NCBI GenBank assembly: GCA_030035585.1
Contig: CM057475.1
Span: 2,365,501 to 2,429,500, forward strand
Length of the DNA: 64,000 bases
DNA from: Dugong dugon
Taxonomy: Eukaryota > Chordata > Mammalia > Sirenia > Dugongidae
Direction: 5' to 3'
Shown here: positions 21,425 through 32,645 of the stretch, in pieces
Layout of the letters: every line of letters starts with the position of its first letter
How positions within the stretch are numbered: position 1 is the stretch's first letter
Notes under the pieces: generated by a model
The model's input: only the letters and a program-made list of their open reading frames with translations
What the model was told of the DNA's origin: nothing
Database searches by the model: none
Translations under genes and position numbers: made by a program

Positions 21425-22194
21425 TTAGGGTTCTTGGTTTTAATATGAGAAGTCTCAAGAGAATGTGTGTTTGGAAAGTCCCAGTTAAGTAAGGTTTATA
21501 TTTTAGATGGAAGCACCTTTGACTGGTCTAAACCAGTTAGTTGTTGTTTCTGGTTGACACTATAAATAAATCCATTAAAATCTGTAAAAGGAATTTTGGC
21601 ATTCTTTGGAAATGTGAACTATAAATTTATAAATTATTCATTTCCAATGGGTTTAGTTTTGTTTTTGTTTTAATCCTGGCTTTTACAGAGCTTACCACCA
21701 ACCTGAGCAACATCATACATGATACATTTTCAGAAAAGAATAAAACGTCTCAGGAGCCAAATGTAACTGGGAAAAAAAAAAGATTTTATTAGATGCTACA
21801 AAAATTTGGTTAAATCACAGTAATAAAATATAAAGGTTAATACAAAAATAACACAACTCCAATAAATCTTTGTTTAAGTATATATTTAATACCTGTTGGG
21901 AACTCTAGTCTATACTAAAAACTGTAAATAAAAGCCAACCACACTTAAACCCTAGAGGGAAAGTCACACGTCACTCTTCTGTTCTTTAGATTCAAGTCCC
22001 TATGCTATTCACAAATGAGAAAACTTAACAAGTTTTGCAAATCTTATAAGCTGGATCACTGTGACTTCAGTGTGAAATAATCCATTTTAGGCTAACATTT
22101 CATGGAATGACAAATGGCATTAGAGTAAGTCCTTTGTGTTGTTACACGTTCTGAGAAACTTTCTCCACCCTGAGAAGTACATCTGTAGGGTTAA
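21425..22194. other. No recognised feature
   Basis: AT-rich sequence without a defensible open frame or named repeat. Confidence 0.4.
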
Positions 22195-22408
22195 AACAGA
22201 TGCCTGTGTGGCACAAACAGTTTGTGACTGGCTGCTGACCTAAAGGTTGGTGGTTTGAACTCACCCGGTAGCTCTGTGGAAGAAAGGCCTGACAATCTGC
22301 TTCTATAAAGATTACAACTAAGAAAACCCTATGGAGCAGTTCTACTCTGTAACACATGGGGTTGCCATGAGTCAGAATAAACTCAACAGCAGTGAGTTTG
22401 GTTTGGAA
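22195..22408 (+). repeat. Older AfroSINE-like SINE, plus strand
   Basis: Head CTGTGTGGCACAAACAGTTT, B-box GGTGGTTTGAACTCACCC, body GATTACAACTAAGAAAACCC and tail CAGCAGTGAGTTTGGTTTGG. Confidence 0.85.
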
Positions 22409-22409
22409 C

Positions 22410-23463
22410 ATATTAGAAGACTGCATTTTCCTCTGTAAATACAAATGAAACTTCCTTTAAAAACCCTGAGATTTAACATTATGTTGAACAACATAAGTCG
22501 ATCACAAAATAAAAATATATTGTGTGTTCTCACTTTCATGAAATGACATGAACACGTAAACATACAGAAAACAATGTTCACTAGTGGTTATCAGGGATTA
22601 GGGTAGAGGGGAGGATTCACTCTCCAGATAGTAGACACTCGTTATTTTTGGTGATGGGAAATGTAACACAGAATTAGGGTGAAGTATGCACAGCCTGACG
22701 AAGGTAAGTGATGTCACTAAAATATACACAAGAAAAATGGACCTTTTGGTAATTGCTACAGCATCTATAAGTTTGCAACAACCAAAAACTAAATGTGTGG
22801 GTATATATGTATGCGTGCAGGCATATATGTGTATAGGCATGTATATGTGACTATATATGTGTTTATATATAGGCGTATGCACATGTATATGTATCTGTGA
22901 CTTATGCGCATATATCTATCTGTATCTATGTGTATATTTATCTGCGACTGTATACACGTATATTCATATATAATGAAGCACATAGCAGGCAGTTACGGAT
23001 ACTTCTTAGACATAACCAAACACCTTGAGGGATTCGTTTTCTGGGTGTAAAGGCTTAGGACCACAGTCTCATGGGACATCTTGGTCAATTGGCAAAATAT
23101 ATAGTTCATAAAGTTTATGTTCTACATCCTAGTCTGGTGAGTAGTATCTGGGGTCTTAAAAGGTTGCAGAGGGTCATCTAAGATACAACTGTGGGTCTCT
23201 ACTTGTCCGTAGCACAAGAGAAAGAAGGAAACTAAAGACTCAAAAAAGACAGTAGTCTACAGGACAGTCTACATGAACCATGGCCTCATTCACCCTGATG
23301 GGAGAATAATATGGAAGAGAACCTCAAATCCTTAAAAATAATGCAGACCTACCAGAATGGTTGAGACCAGAGGACTCCCCAAGACTACTGCTCTGAGATA
23401 CTCTTGAAACTTTGAATCAAAACTACCCCGAGGTCACTTTTTAGCTAAATAATAGATTGGCAC
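22410..23463 (+). mobile_element. L1 3' end (C-terminal ORF2 remnant and 3' UTR)
   Basis: TGTTGAACAACATAAGTCG and the ACTAGTGGTTATCAGGGATT segment begin the L1 3' UTR. It continues through GGGTCTTAAAAGGTTGCAG and CTAGTCTGGTGAGTAGTATC to AGGTCACTTTTTAGCTAAA, then stops abruptly where an L1 5' region begins. A TA/TG-rich low-complexity segment occupies 22795-22980. Confidence 0.7.
22795..22980. repeat. TA/TG-rich low-complexity tract
   Basis: Irregular ATATATGTGTATA-type repeats. Apparent open frames on the minus strand (His/Ile/Tyr-rich) are artefacts of this tract. Confidence 0.85.
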
Positions 23464-24895
23464 GCTCATAGTTCCACTGCAAAACCCACCCACCTACGTG
23501 CTGTAGGGAACAGGGACACACCTTCCTCCCGGACACTTGGGGGAGGCTGTCAGCCCCCTGCCTTGCTCAGAGTGTGTCCCCCTGCTGCAGCAGATGCCTA
23601 TGCCTACACCAATCACCCATGCCTGTCTAGGACTGTACGTCAGAGCCTACACCACACACTTGGTGGCTATCTACCTGGGCACCTGGGCTGAATCCATGCA
23701 GGAGGAGTGGGTGGACTCCTGAGCTCACATACCTAGTAACAGATCTAACCACCTGGTGACAGGACATTAGAGTTTCAAAGGTGCCAATAATCAAACTAGC
23801 TCATATGAGCAGCCTATTTGGGCATATCAAAACAAAACAAAGCTAGGACACAGCAAACATTAAGTAAATAAACATCATAACTTATTGATGACTTGGAGAC
23901 AACAGTCAATATCAAATCACATAAAGAGGCAATCCGTGATGGCTTCAGCAAGCTCCCAAAATAAAGAATCTAGAAATCTTCCAGAGAAGGAAAATTTCTT
24001 GGAATCACCAGAGGCAGAATACAAAAGGTTAATATACAGAACTCTTCAAGAAATTAGGGAGGAAATCAAGCAAAACGCAGAACACGTAATAGAGGAAATT
24101 AAAAAGATTAGAGAAGAGCATAACGACAAATTTAACACACTGCAAGAATCCGTAGAGAGACAGCAATCAGAAATCCAGAAGATTAACAATAAAATTTCAG
24201 AATTAGACAACTCAATAGAAAGTCATAGGAACAGAACTGAGGCACTGGAAGTCAGAATTAGTTAAGACTGAAGATAAAGCACTTGACACCAACTTATTTG
24301 AGGAAAAATCAGATAAAAGGATTTAAAAAATGAAGAAACCCTAAGAATTACGTGGGACTCTATCAAGAGGAATAACCTACGAGTGATTCGAGTGCCAGAA
24401 TGGGGGAGAACAGAAAACACAGAGAGAATTATTGAAGATTTGTTGGCAGAAAACTTCCCTGATTTCGTGAAAGATGACAAGATATCTATCCAAGATGTTC
24501 TTTGAACCCCACATAAGGTAGCTCCCAAAAGAAAGTCACCAAGACATAGTATAATCAAACTTGCCTAAACCAAAGATAGAGAATTTTAAGAGTAGCGAGG
24601 GATAAAGAAAAAGTCATCTACAAAGGAGAGTCGGTAAGTTCAGACTACTCAGCAGAAACCATGCAGGCAAGAAGGCAATCGGATGACATATATAAGGCCT
24701 TGAAGGAAAAAAACTGCCAGCCCAGAATTATATATCCAGCAAAACTGTCTCTCAAATATGATGGTGAAATTAGGGCATTTCCAGATAAACAGAAGTTTAG
24801 GGAATTTGCAAAAACCAAGCCAAAGTTAGAAGAAATACTACAGGGAGTCCTCCAGTTCGAAAATCAGTAACGTCAGGTAGCAAGTTTTAATCCTC
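23464..24895 (+). mobile_element. L1 5' UTR part and ORF1, 3'-truncated
   Basis: From 23466 (CATAGTTCCACTGCAAAACC) the sequence matches the reverse complement of the 5' UTR of the minus-strand L1 at about 47.45 kb. It continues through ORF1 and breaks off just after the ORF1 stop, near ACGTCAGGTAG. No ORF2 follows. Confidence 0.75.
23885..24870 (+). pseudogene. L1 ORF1 protein, disrupted
   Basis: In intact L1, ORF1p is an RNA-binding trimeric chaperone of the L1 ribonucleoprotein. Here the N-terminal 126 codons (23885-24265) read as a charged coiled coil with heptads (RQQSEIQKINNKISELDNSI) and end in a stop. A shifted frame carries the central RNA-binding domain (24331-24504; NNLRVIRVPEWGRTENTE, then a stop). 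The C-terminal domain resumes at 24661-24870 (NCQPRIIYPAKLSLKYDGE). At least one frameshift and one internal stop make it non-functional. The reversed copy at 46.0-47.0 kb is a close relative. Confidence 0.8.
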
Positions 24896-25007
24896 CAGGC
24901 TTAGTGAAGAAAGGCAGTGGCTTATAGTAGAGACAGAGCCACTAGGTAGCGCTTACAGAGAGTGACAGATTGCGGACAGCAGTACTTTGGTTCCTCCTTC
25001 TGAGACT

Positions 25008-25149
25008 AGGAGCCTTGGTGGCACAGTGGTTAAGCATTCACCTGCTAAGCAAAAGGTTGGCAGTTCAAATCCAACAGCCATTCTACTCTGTCCTATAGGG
25101 TCACTCTGAGTCATCAGACTCGAGGGGAATTGGTTTGGTTTTCTGGTTC
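25008..25149 (+). repeat. AfroSINE, plus strand, internally deleted
   Basis: Head GGAGCCTTGGTGGCACAGTG, B-box GCAGTTCAAATCC, then directly CCATTCTACTCTGTCCTATA and tail GGTTTGGTTTTCTGG. Confidence 0.9.
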
Positions 25150-26340
25150 TTAGTCTAATACTGTACTGTGTGGTAAGTGAGCCATTATCCACAGGGGGCT
25201 ACTGAACACCTGAAATTTGGCTAGTGCAACTGAGGACCTGACTTTTAAATTTTGTTTAATTTAAATTTAAAAACCAATACTCAGTTCAGATATTGGAAAG
25301 ATTTTATGTTGGAACAACACGGGTATGTGAATCTACTTTTTCAACTATAAATTTTATGAAAAATACACATCAAGTATTCACAGTGAAAATCTAGTGTCTG
25401 AATTAAGATGTGCTGTAAGTGTAAAATACACACCAGATTTCAAAGACTTCATTTTTAAAGAGTTAAATGTCTAATGTTTCACATATTGACTACATATTGA
25501 AATGATATTTTTGATATATTGGGTCAAATACAAATATTATTTAAGTTAATCTTACCTGTTTCTTTTTACTTTTTAAAAATGTGGCTACTAGAAAATTTAA
25601 CATATTTCTATTGCACAGCATCCTCACCACATAATAAAAGCCACCAGATTTCAGAAGACAAACTCCGTCTCCCAAAGGCCCAATTGTTATAACATGCACA
25701 TCCATCTTCCTTTTACTGGGAGAGGATTCCCTGAATGTAAGCTTCTGTCCACTGTTACTGCACAAGACCAACTTGTTATTTCTAGCCCGACAGTGACTGC
25801 CTAGTGTCCAGGCTGGGGTATCCAATTTTCTATGTTTTGTTGGTGTGTCAGAGACCATCGCTCTCCCTTACAGTGTCCATTAACCGCCATGCCTGGGTTG
25901 AAGCCTGGGGGCCTCAGCAAAACTAAGGAAAGCTCAGGAGATGGCTAATGTGTTGGCAGAGCTGAAACAGACATGTTCCTTCTTTTCAATTTGACACTGC
26001 TACCTTGACATAAATTCTCCTTCCGGATGTTTGTGGTTTTTATCCATTTACAGCTTATTTCCACTAGGAAAGCAGTCAGAAGCCCTGGACTTACTTGGGT
26101 CTGCGTGACAATGCAATAGTGGGACAGGACTGAGACCTGGTGTGGTGACTTCCAGTGCATGCCCAGCGTCAAAGGGGTTGGTTGTATGGGGACCCAGGAG
26201 GGAACCCTGAAATGTCAGGAAAGAGCCAGAGGCTGGAGACGGAGGCAGGAGGGCTGCTGGGATTAACTGTATTCCTGTTGCTCCTGCCAGGGTCACTCAT
26301 GATGCAACAACCATTGCCACCACTCCACCCAAAAGAAAAA
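25150..26340. other. No recognised feature
   Basis: AT-rich to 25.6 kb, then mixed. Open frames at 25.5-26.3 kb on the two strands overlap each other and show no family resemblance. Confidence 0.4.
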
Positions 26341-26344
26341 TAAG

Positions 26345-26720
26345 GTTCCTCTCTGAAGTGAAAAGTGCATATACGTTTGTTTCTTTAAAAAATAATTTTA
26401 CGATAATTTTTTAGATCTACAGAAAAGCTGCGGACAGAGCTCTTATATACCCTTCACTCAGTTTCTCCTGGAGTTAACATCTTATATAACCATGGTACAC
26501 TTGTAAAAACTAAGACATTAACATTGGTATGTCACTAGTAACTACATATCTTAATCTGATTTTACCACTGTTTCCACTAACGTCTTTTTACTGTTTCAGA
26601 ATACAATCTAGGATCCCAAATTGCATTTAGCATGCAAGATTTTTCCATATCAAGATCTCCAGTTTATTATCCACATTAGAGATGTTTTTTGATTTCTCAT
26701 TAAAGTACTGGCTCTAAGGT
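26345..26720. repeat. Ancient LINE-like sequence
   Basis: TTGTAAAAACTAAGACATTA, AACATTGGTATGTCACTAG and CCCAAATTGCATTTAGCATG recall an old mammalian LINE (probably L1M) 3' region. The subfamily cannot be fixed by eye. Confidence 0.4.
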
Positions 26721-26789
26721 TTTATTTTTTTGTGTGTATGAGTTATGTATAATTCATATATAAATATAAAAGTTCATTCCTTTCTGGTG

Positions 26790-27200
26790 ATGCATACTAA
26801 CCAAAGACCACCAGGGACATAATTATGGTCAAAGGTGTGTTATTATTTGCTACAAGAAGGTATACCTCACACCATGAGTAACCACGGGGTGTCTCAGGAA
26901 AAGGGTGTTAAGAGGCCTTGTTAAAGGATTTGGGCTTATGTTAGATGATTTTTGGGAAGGGTCCAAGTAAATGGGGGTCTTTTCTTGATCAGATGCTGCC
27001 AGAAAGCAGGGGAAATTTAGTGCCTGAGTAGTTTAATAATTTTTATCGAGAAAGCAGGAGGAAGGAAGCAGCAGCAGTATCATATTAGCTGGGGAAGGGA
27101 TGTTGGTCATTTTTGTGGTAGAACCGTATCTTTGTTTTTATCTCTGTTCAGACATAACTAGAGTTGTCTTATTTTCTTTTCCTTCCATCAAGTCGCAGTC
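26790..27200 (-). repeat. Candidate ERVL-type LTR, minus strand
   Basis: ATTATGGTCAAAGGTGTGTT, ATTATTTGCTACAAGAAGG, GGGTGTCTCAGGAAAAGGG and GATTTGGGCTTATGTTAG are in an order typical of reversed ERVL LTRs. Ends are not resolved. Confidence 0.45.
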
Positions 27201-27374
27201 CTTTTCTGATATTCTGTGAGGGGAATGCCTTGGCCTAGTGGAAAGAACCAGGCCAGCCATACCAGGTATCACTGTCAGCGCAGCTCTTTTTAGCATTAAG
27301 CAATGAATTTAAAGTGTGGTGATGAGAAGTAAAAGGATATTGCTTAGCAGCTTTCACTACTGCTAATCTCGACT

Positions 27375-27545
27375 TAAAGAAGCTCTGGTGGTGCAATTGT
27401 TAAGCGCTCAGCTGCTAACTAAAAGGTACGGGAGAAAAGGCCAGGCGGTCTGCTCCTGTAAAGATTACAGCCTAGGAAGTCCTATGAGGGCAGTTCTACT
27501 CTGTCATATGGGGTCACTGAGTTGGAATCCACTGGATGACGTACA
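27375..27545 (+). repeat. AfroSINE, plus strand, with internal deletion
   Basis: Head GAAGCTCTGGTGGTGCAATT, then AAGGTACGGGAGAAAAGGCC (B-box deleted), CTGTAAAGATTACAGCCTAG and GAGTTGGAATCCACTGGATG. Confidence 0.85.
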
Positions 27546-28138
27546 ACAAAATATACTTAACAAATAACTCCTCACCAAGGGCTGGGAAGTTGTCTTGTTT
27601 TTTGGAGCAAAACCAAAGCTGGCGTGGATGTAGCAGGAACTCAATATTAAACTATATCCGTGTTTCTCCAGTAGTGAAGGTCACGGTGGTGATATCCTCT
27701 GACCCAGCACTTTATCCCTGAGGATCAGGCCAGAAGCCAAAGTGCGGGCCAGGTGAGCTGACCTGATAGTGCAGCGTAGAGACCCAATCATCTCCGTGTC
27801 CCCACGTCTGCCACACGGACAACCCACTTTAAGCCCTAGCACTCAGAGACGCCTTTACTCCGTCTCTGGTGTTCTAAGATTCCTCTCTCGGCAAGACTCA
27901 TTTTCTTCTCTCATGCTTCTGTTCAATCCAGGGGTCGCCTGGGCACCCTCTTCTGGTTTTCAGTGGGGACAACCGAGTCAGTATCCTCCAGGAGCTCAGA
28001 CCGGCCCCCTCGCTCCCGAGAAGGACTCGTGCCTGGCCGGCCGCTCCTCTTCCCGAAACAGCCCACCAACCCAACCCCCCGCGGCGGCTTTCCAGCCACG
28101 CTCCTCCGAGAAGCCTCGGACCCCCGCCCCGCCAGGCT

Positions 28139-28180
28139 GGCCAATCGCTGGCTCCGCTCGAGGCGCGTCACAATGGCACG
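28139..28180 (-). promoter_or_regulatory. Promoter module copy 3 (inverted arm)
   Basis: GGCCAATCG, then GCTCGAGGCGCGTCACAATG: the reverse complement of the CCAT-TGACGC-GATTGGCC module in arm 1. Confidence 0.65.
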
Positions 28181-28315
28181 TTCGCGGACCCGCCGTACCT
28201 GGAGTCCCCCGCCCAAGGGCCGAGGCGGAACCAAGGAGCTCAGTCCAGGGCATCGGGCTAGAATCCGTCGGCACCGCCCCTCTCCGTGGCCTCAGCCCCA
28301 CCCCGCGCCCTGTCA

Positions 28316-28356
28316 GCCAATCGTCGGCTCGGCTCCGGAGGCGACATAATGGCGCC
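28316..28356 (-). promoter_or_regulatory. Promoter module copy 4 (inverted arm)
   Basis: GCCAATCG, a GGCTCCGGAG spacer and GCGACATAATGGCGCC. The CRE-like part is altered (GTCGC instead of GTGACGC) but CCAAT and CGCCAT are kept. Confidence 0.6.
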
Positions 28357-28608
28357 CGCCGCGGCCCATCACTCGTTACGGCCGTGCCATAGAATTACGG
28401 CTGCACCGCGCCTTACGGGAGCTCAGGGTGGGGCTCAGCCAGCAGGACTGGCCCGCCGTCACACCGGCAACCGTCAGAAACGTGGGAACGCGGACTTCTG
28501 GGCTGCAGGCCCCAGGAGCCCAGAACGTGTGGTAAACTAGGGGCCGGAAGCGCCGGTTGCGCACGGCGGTACGATACTTGTAGGCAGAGGCTGCGCCCTA
28601 GAGCGCGT

Positions 28609-28639
28609 GCAGGGGTTTCCATGGTGATAGTAAACAAGC
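28609..28639 (-). promoter_or_regulatory. Conserved forkhead plus RFX X-box block (arm 2)
   Basis: GGTTTCCATGGTGATAGTAA then ACAAGC. Its reverse complement matches 8537-8567 with one difference in 31. Confidence 0.65.
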
Positions 28640-28889
28640 ATCCACTGCTTCGGGGACAACTGCCAAGTCCTCTGCGTTCCGCTCTCCTTAGGGGTGATCA
28701 GGAGGGACAAGCGAGGTGCCTGACGTGAAGAGCTGGAGCGTGGGGACTCGGAGCCCGAAATGAGGAGCGTCCCAGAGCGGAACAGGTTGCACGTCGTGGG
28801 CCAGAGACTGAGAACTGGGCGCGGGGACTGCGGAACTGAGATTTGGGATCGTGGTAGAGGGAGCCCTGAGGGTTGTGGCCCCAGGGTAG

Positions 28890-29640
28890 GAGCAGCCAGT
28901 CCATCGGGTTGACAGGAACTAGAGGGTCCAAAAGGCAGAGCTTCTTCACGGCGAGGGTGTTTGGGGAGTCCTGGATGAATGACCATCCCTCACCCTGGAG
29001 ATGTGAGAGTCCTATCAAGGGCATTGGGTCCTGGTGCGGAGAAGCTCTTTTTTACTTTATTTTTTTAAAATAAAGCAATACATGGACATATTTTCAGAAG
29101 CACAGACTTGCACAAGGCGCTATTACCACTCTTTCATCTTCCCCCTATTTCCTGCTCCCTGAGGAAACAGTTTCAAACCTTTGAACGTTTTTTATCTAGG
29201 GATTTCATTTCTTCTCCTTGTATCAGCATCTCCTCCCTGTGCTCTTCGTCCGTTCATCATTTTCATTAAATCTGTATACTTTGTTCTGAGATATTTACTC
29301 ATTGGTTTCTTTTGCCTCCTCGCCACCTTACTGCTGACCATGTGTAGTCAGCCTTTTGTTTTTTTTCCCTTTTTTCGTTTTCTAGTTATAGCTTGAATAC
29401 ATTTTGCAGTGGTTCCTTTTTGGCGACTCACCTTGGAATGACCAGAATCTAGCAGGTTTGTGTGGGAGTGGTTCTAGGGCTTTGTCTGGGCTCTCATGTA
29501 TTTTCATTGTGATCAATTTATTGTGTATTTATCATTGTGTATTTATTTTTTCCCATCTTAAGAAATATGACACAAGAGATACGAAACATATCTGGAACAT
29601 ATAACGACTACTACTCAATCTGCGATCTATGTGTTCCCTA
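28890..29640. other. No recognised feature
   Basis: Leaves the CpG island at about 29.05 kb and becomes pyrimidine-rich. No repeat or gene could be named. Confidence 0.4.
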
Positions 29641-29983
29641 CTCATCGTAAGAAATAGAAATCTCCTGTTAAGACCTTTCGTATAGCCCCAATCTTCAGAG
29701 TTCCCTCCTTTACCTGGATTTTTCATAAATATTTTGTAGTTTTCAGTATACAACTTCCCTAATGTTTTGCTCTATGTATACCTAAATGTTTAATATTTTT
29801 GAGCTGTTGTAGGTGGTATTATACTTTTTATTTTAGTTTCCATGTTCTGTTGTTAGTACGTAGAAATACAGTTGATTTTTGTATATTGATGTTGTATTCT
29901 GCGACTTTGCTAAATTAATTAGTAGTTCTAAGAGTTTTATTTATTTTGTAGATTCCTTGGATTTTTCATTTAAATAATCATAC

Positions 29984-30380
29984 TGTTACGGATTGAGTTG
30001 TGTCGTAAATCTTAACCTCTATGACTATGGTTATTATTTCATTTGGGAATGGGTTGTCTTTGTTAGTTAATCAGGCAGGATTAGTATAGGGTGTGTCTTG
30101 AGTTGATCTCTTTTGAGATAAAAAAAGAGATTAAACAAGCAAGCCAGCAAGCACAGATGGGGGAAGTTTGATGCCCAGCCACATGGAGATCTCTAGGAAA
30201 CCAGGAAATAAGAGACAAAGACCTTCCTCCAGAGCCGACTGAGAGAGAAAGCCAGCTCCTAGAGTGGGGCACTCTGAATTCCGACTTCTGGCCTCCTAAA
30301 CTGTGAGAAAATACCTTTGAGTTTGTTAAAGCCATCCACTTGTGGTATTTCTATTGTAACAGCACTAGATGACTAAGGGG
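29984..30380 (+). repeat. MaLR-like solo LTR in an ancient L1
   Basis: Starts TGTTACGGATTGAGTTG and ends TAGATGACTAAGGGG, flanked by perfect CATAC duplications (29979-29983, 30381-30385). Confidence 0.85.
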
Positions 30381-31110
30381 CATACCTTCTCTGAATTTTG
30401 GCCTTTCCTATCCACGTGGCTTTTATTTCTGTGTCTTATTTTGCTGACTAGGACTTCCAGTACTATGTTGAATAAGAGTGGTGAGAGTGGACATCCTTGC
30501 CTGGTTCCTAATCTTTGAGGGAAGCATGCAGTTTTTCACTATTAATTAAGTATGATACTAACTTTAGTTTTTTGTAGATGCTTTTTATCAATTTGAAATG
30601 ATTTCCCTCTATTCCTAATTTGCCAAGAGTTTTTTTTTTTTTTTAAATCCTGAATGGATATTGGATTTTGTCAAATGCCTTTTCTGCATCAATTAATATG
30701 ATCGTATGATTTTCCTCCTTAGCCTGTTGGTATAGTGATTGCATTGATTTTCCAAGGTTGAACTAGCCTTGCAAACCTGGAGTAAACTTTACTTGGTCAT
30801 CGTGTATAATTTTTTTTTGTATATATTACTGAATAATTATTAATGTTTACTATGGATTTTTGCATTTTTATTCATCAGAGATATTGTGCTTTTCTTCTCT
30901 TGACTGTCTTTGTCTGGTTTGGGTATAAGGGTAATACTGGCCTCTTAAATGAGTTCGGCAGTGTTTCCTCCTTTACTGTTTTCTGGAAAAGATTGTATAG
31001 AACTGGTTTAATTCTTCTTTAAATGTTTGGTATGATTCTTCACTGAAACTATGTCTGGAGATTTTTTTTGGAAGTTTTATATTACAAGGCCAATTTCTTC
31101 AGTAGTAATA

Positions 31111-31268
31111 AAAACCAAAAACAACCAAACTCATTGCCATCAATTTGATTCCAACTCATAGCGACCCCATAGGACAGAATGGAACTGCCCCACAGGGTTC
31201 CCAAGGGGCAGCTGGTGAATTCAAACTGCTGACGTTTTGGTTAGCAGCCAAGCTCTTAACCACTATGC
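31111..31268 (-). repeat. AfroSINE, minus strand
   Basis: AACCAAACTCATTGCCATCA to CAAGCTCTTAACCACTATGCC. The flanks TTCAGTAGTAATA / CTTAGTAGTTATA are the target duplication. Confidence 0.9.
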
Positions 31269-32254
31269 CTTAGTAGTTATAGGACTTTTCAAATCATCTA
31301 GTTCATGTTTGATGAGTTGTGCTAGTAGTTTTTTGAAGAATTGGTACGTTTCATCAAAGTAGTGAAATTTATGTGTGTAGAGTTGTTCATAGCTTTCCCG
31401 TATTACCCTTTGATGTCCTTTGCCAAATTAGAGATCTTTTCAGTCATTATTTTTTTGAATAATTTTTCAGCCCCACACTAACCTTGTTGGGACTCCAATA
31501 ACGTTAATGTTAGATCTATTGTTATAGACTCACAGTTTCCTGAGGCTCTGTTCGGTTTTTTCCATCTGTTTTCTGTTTGTTCTGCAAATCGGGTAATTTC
31601 TATTAGTTACCTTCAAGCTCACTGATTTTTTTCGTCTATTGGCTCCATTCTGCTTTGGGACCCATCCAGTGAGTTTTTATTTTGGTAATTGTATTTTTCA
31701 GTTTGAGAATTTCCATTTGGCTCTTCTTTAAATCTTCTGTCACTTTGCTGAGTCATTCTATTTTTTCTTTTGTTTCAAGCATATTCATAATTACTCGTTG
31801 AAGTTTTTTTTACAATGGCTGCTTAAAAATCCTTGCCAGATATTCTAACATGTTGATGTCTATTGATTTTCTTTCCTCATTCCAGTCAATATTTTTCTGG
31901 TTCTTGGTATGACGTGATTTTTTTTTTTTATTTGATCCAGCATATTTTGGATAATATAAGACCTTGGCTCTTATTTAAATCTCCTGTTTTTAGGAACTCT
32001 TCTCTGACACAGTGCCAGCAGGGGAAGAGAAGTGCTACCTTGTTACTGCCAGGTATGGGTGGAAGTCCAGCTTCTCCACTCGGCCTCTGTTGACAATACA
32101 GGAACATGGCAGAATGCATCAATAGTAGTGGGCCCCGTAGATGTTCAGGCACTGTACTAAGCCCTCAATGACAGCACCCTGGCTGGGAGGGTGAGGTGTG
32201 CCTTGTAGCCCAGCAAGAGTGGAAGTCTAGGCTTTTTTAATAGGTCTTTGCTAA

Positions 32255-32640
32255 TGTTATGGATTGAATTGTGTCCCCACAAAATGTGTATTGTAAATCC
32301 TAAACCCCTATACCTATGGTTATAATCCCATTTAGGGATGGATTTTCTTTGTTATGTTAATGAGGCAATATTAGTGTAGGGTATGTCTTAAGTCAATCTC
32401 TTTTGAAATATAAAGAGCAGATTGTGCAATCCATAAAGCAAGGAAGCACAAATGGGGGAAGAGGAATAGAAGCTGAAAAGACACAATGACCTTCCCCCAG
32501 AGCCGACAGAGGGACACTTCCCCTAAAATTTCCCTAGAATTCGGACTTCTAGCCTCCTAACTGTAAGAAAATAAATTTCTGTTTGTTAAAGTCACCCACT
32601 CATGGTATTTCTGTTATAGCTGCACTAGATAACTAAGACA
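32255..32640 (+). repeat. MaLR-like solo LTR, intact ends
   Basis: TGTTATGGATTGAATTGTG to TAGATAACTAAGACA, 386 bases, flanked by perfect GCTAA (32250-32254, 32641-32645). It is the cleanest member of this family in the window. Confidence 0.9.
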
Positions 32641-32645
32641 GCTAA

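Larger units (their letters stand above)
27775..28885. promoter_or_regulatory. CpG island, arm 2 of the inverted duplicated promoter
   Basis: CpG-rich DNA whose reverse complement follows 8280-9545 in order: GAAATGAGGAGC region, the forkhead/RFX block, two CCAAT/TGACGC modules and GGATACTGACTCGGTTGTCC, ending with GACGGAGTAAAGGCGTCTC. It probably acts as a promoter in the direction opposite to arm 1. The open frames of 207 and 149 codons across it read through the non-coding-looking motifs and are shared only partly with arm 1. Confidence 0.75.
29640..31980 (-). mobile_element. Ancient L1, ORF2 to 5' region, minus strand
   Basis: Plus-strand text such as GTTGAATAAGAGTGGTGAGA, GGACATCCTTGCCTGGTTCC, TTGTCAAATGCCTTTTCTGC and CTCACAGTTTCCTGAGGCTC is the complement of L1 ORF2 and upstream sequence. 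It is interrupted by an LTR (29984-30380) and an AfroSINE (31111-31268). All frames are broken. Confidence 0.75.

Noticed and set aside
22598..22983. Minus-strand frames rich in His, Ile and Tyr
   Set aside because: They are translations of the TA/TG low-complexity tract in an L1 3' end.
27769..28392. 207-codon open frame in arm 2
   Set aside because: Crosses the CCAAT and CRE-type promoter motifs and has overlapping long frames on both strands, typical of GC-rich DNA. Not kept in arm 1.
28537..28986. 149-codon minus-strand frame in arm 2
   Set aside because: Although it shares a short part with arm 1 (around YYHHGNPC), the similarity follows the DNA-level forkhead/RFX block and the frame is broken in arm 1.
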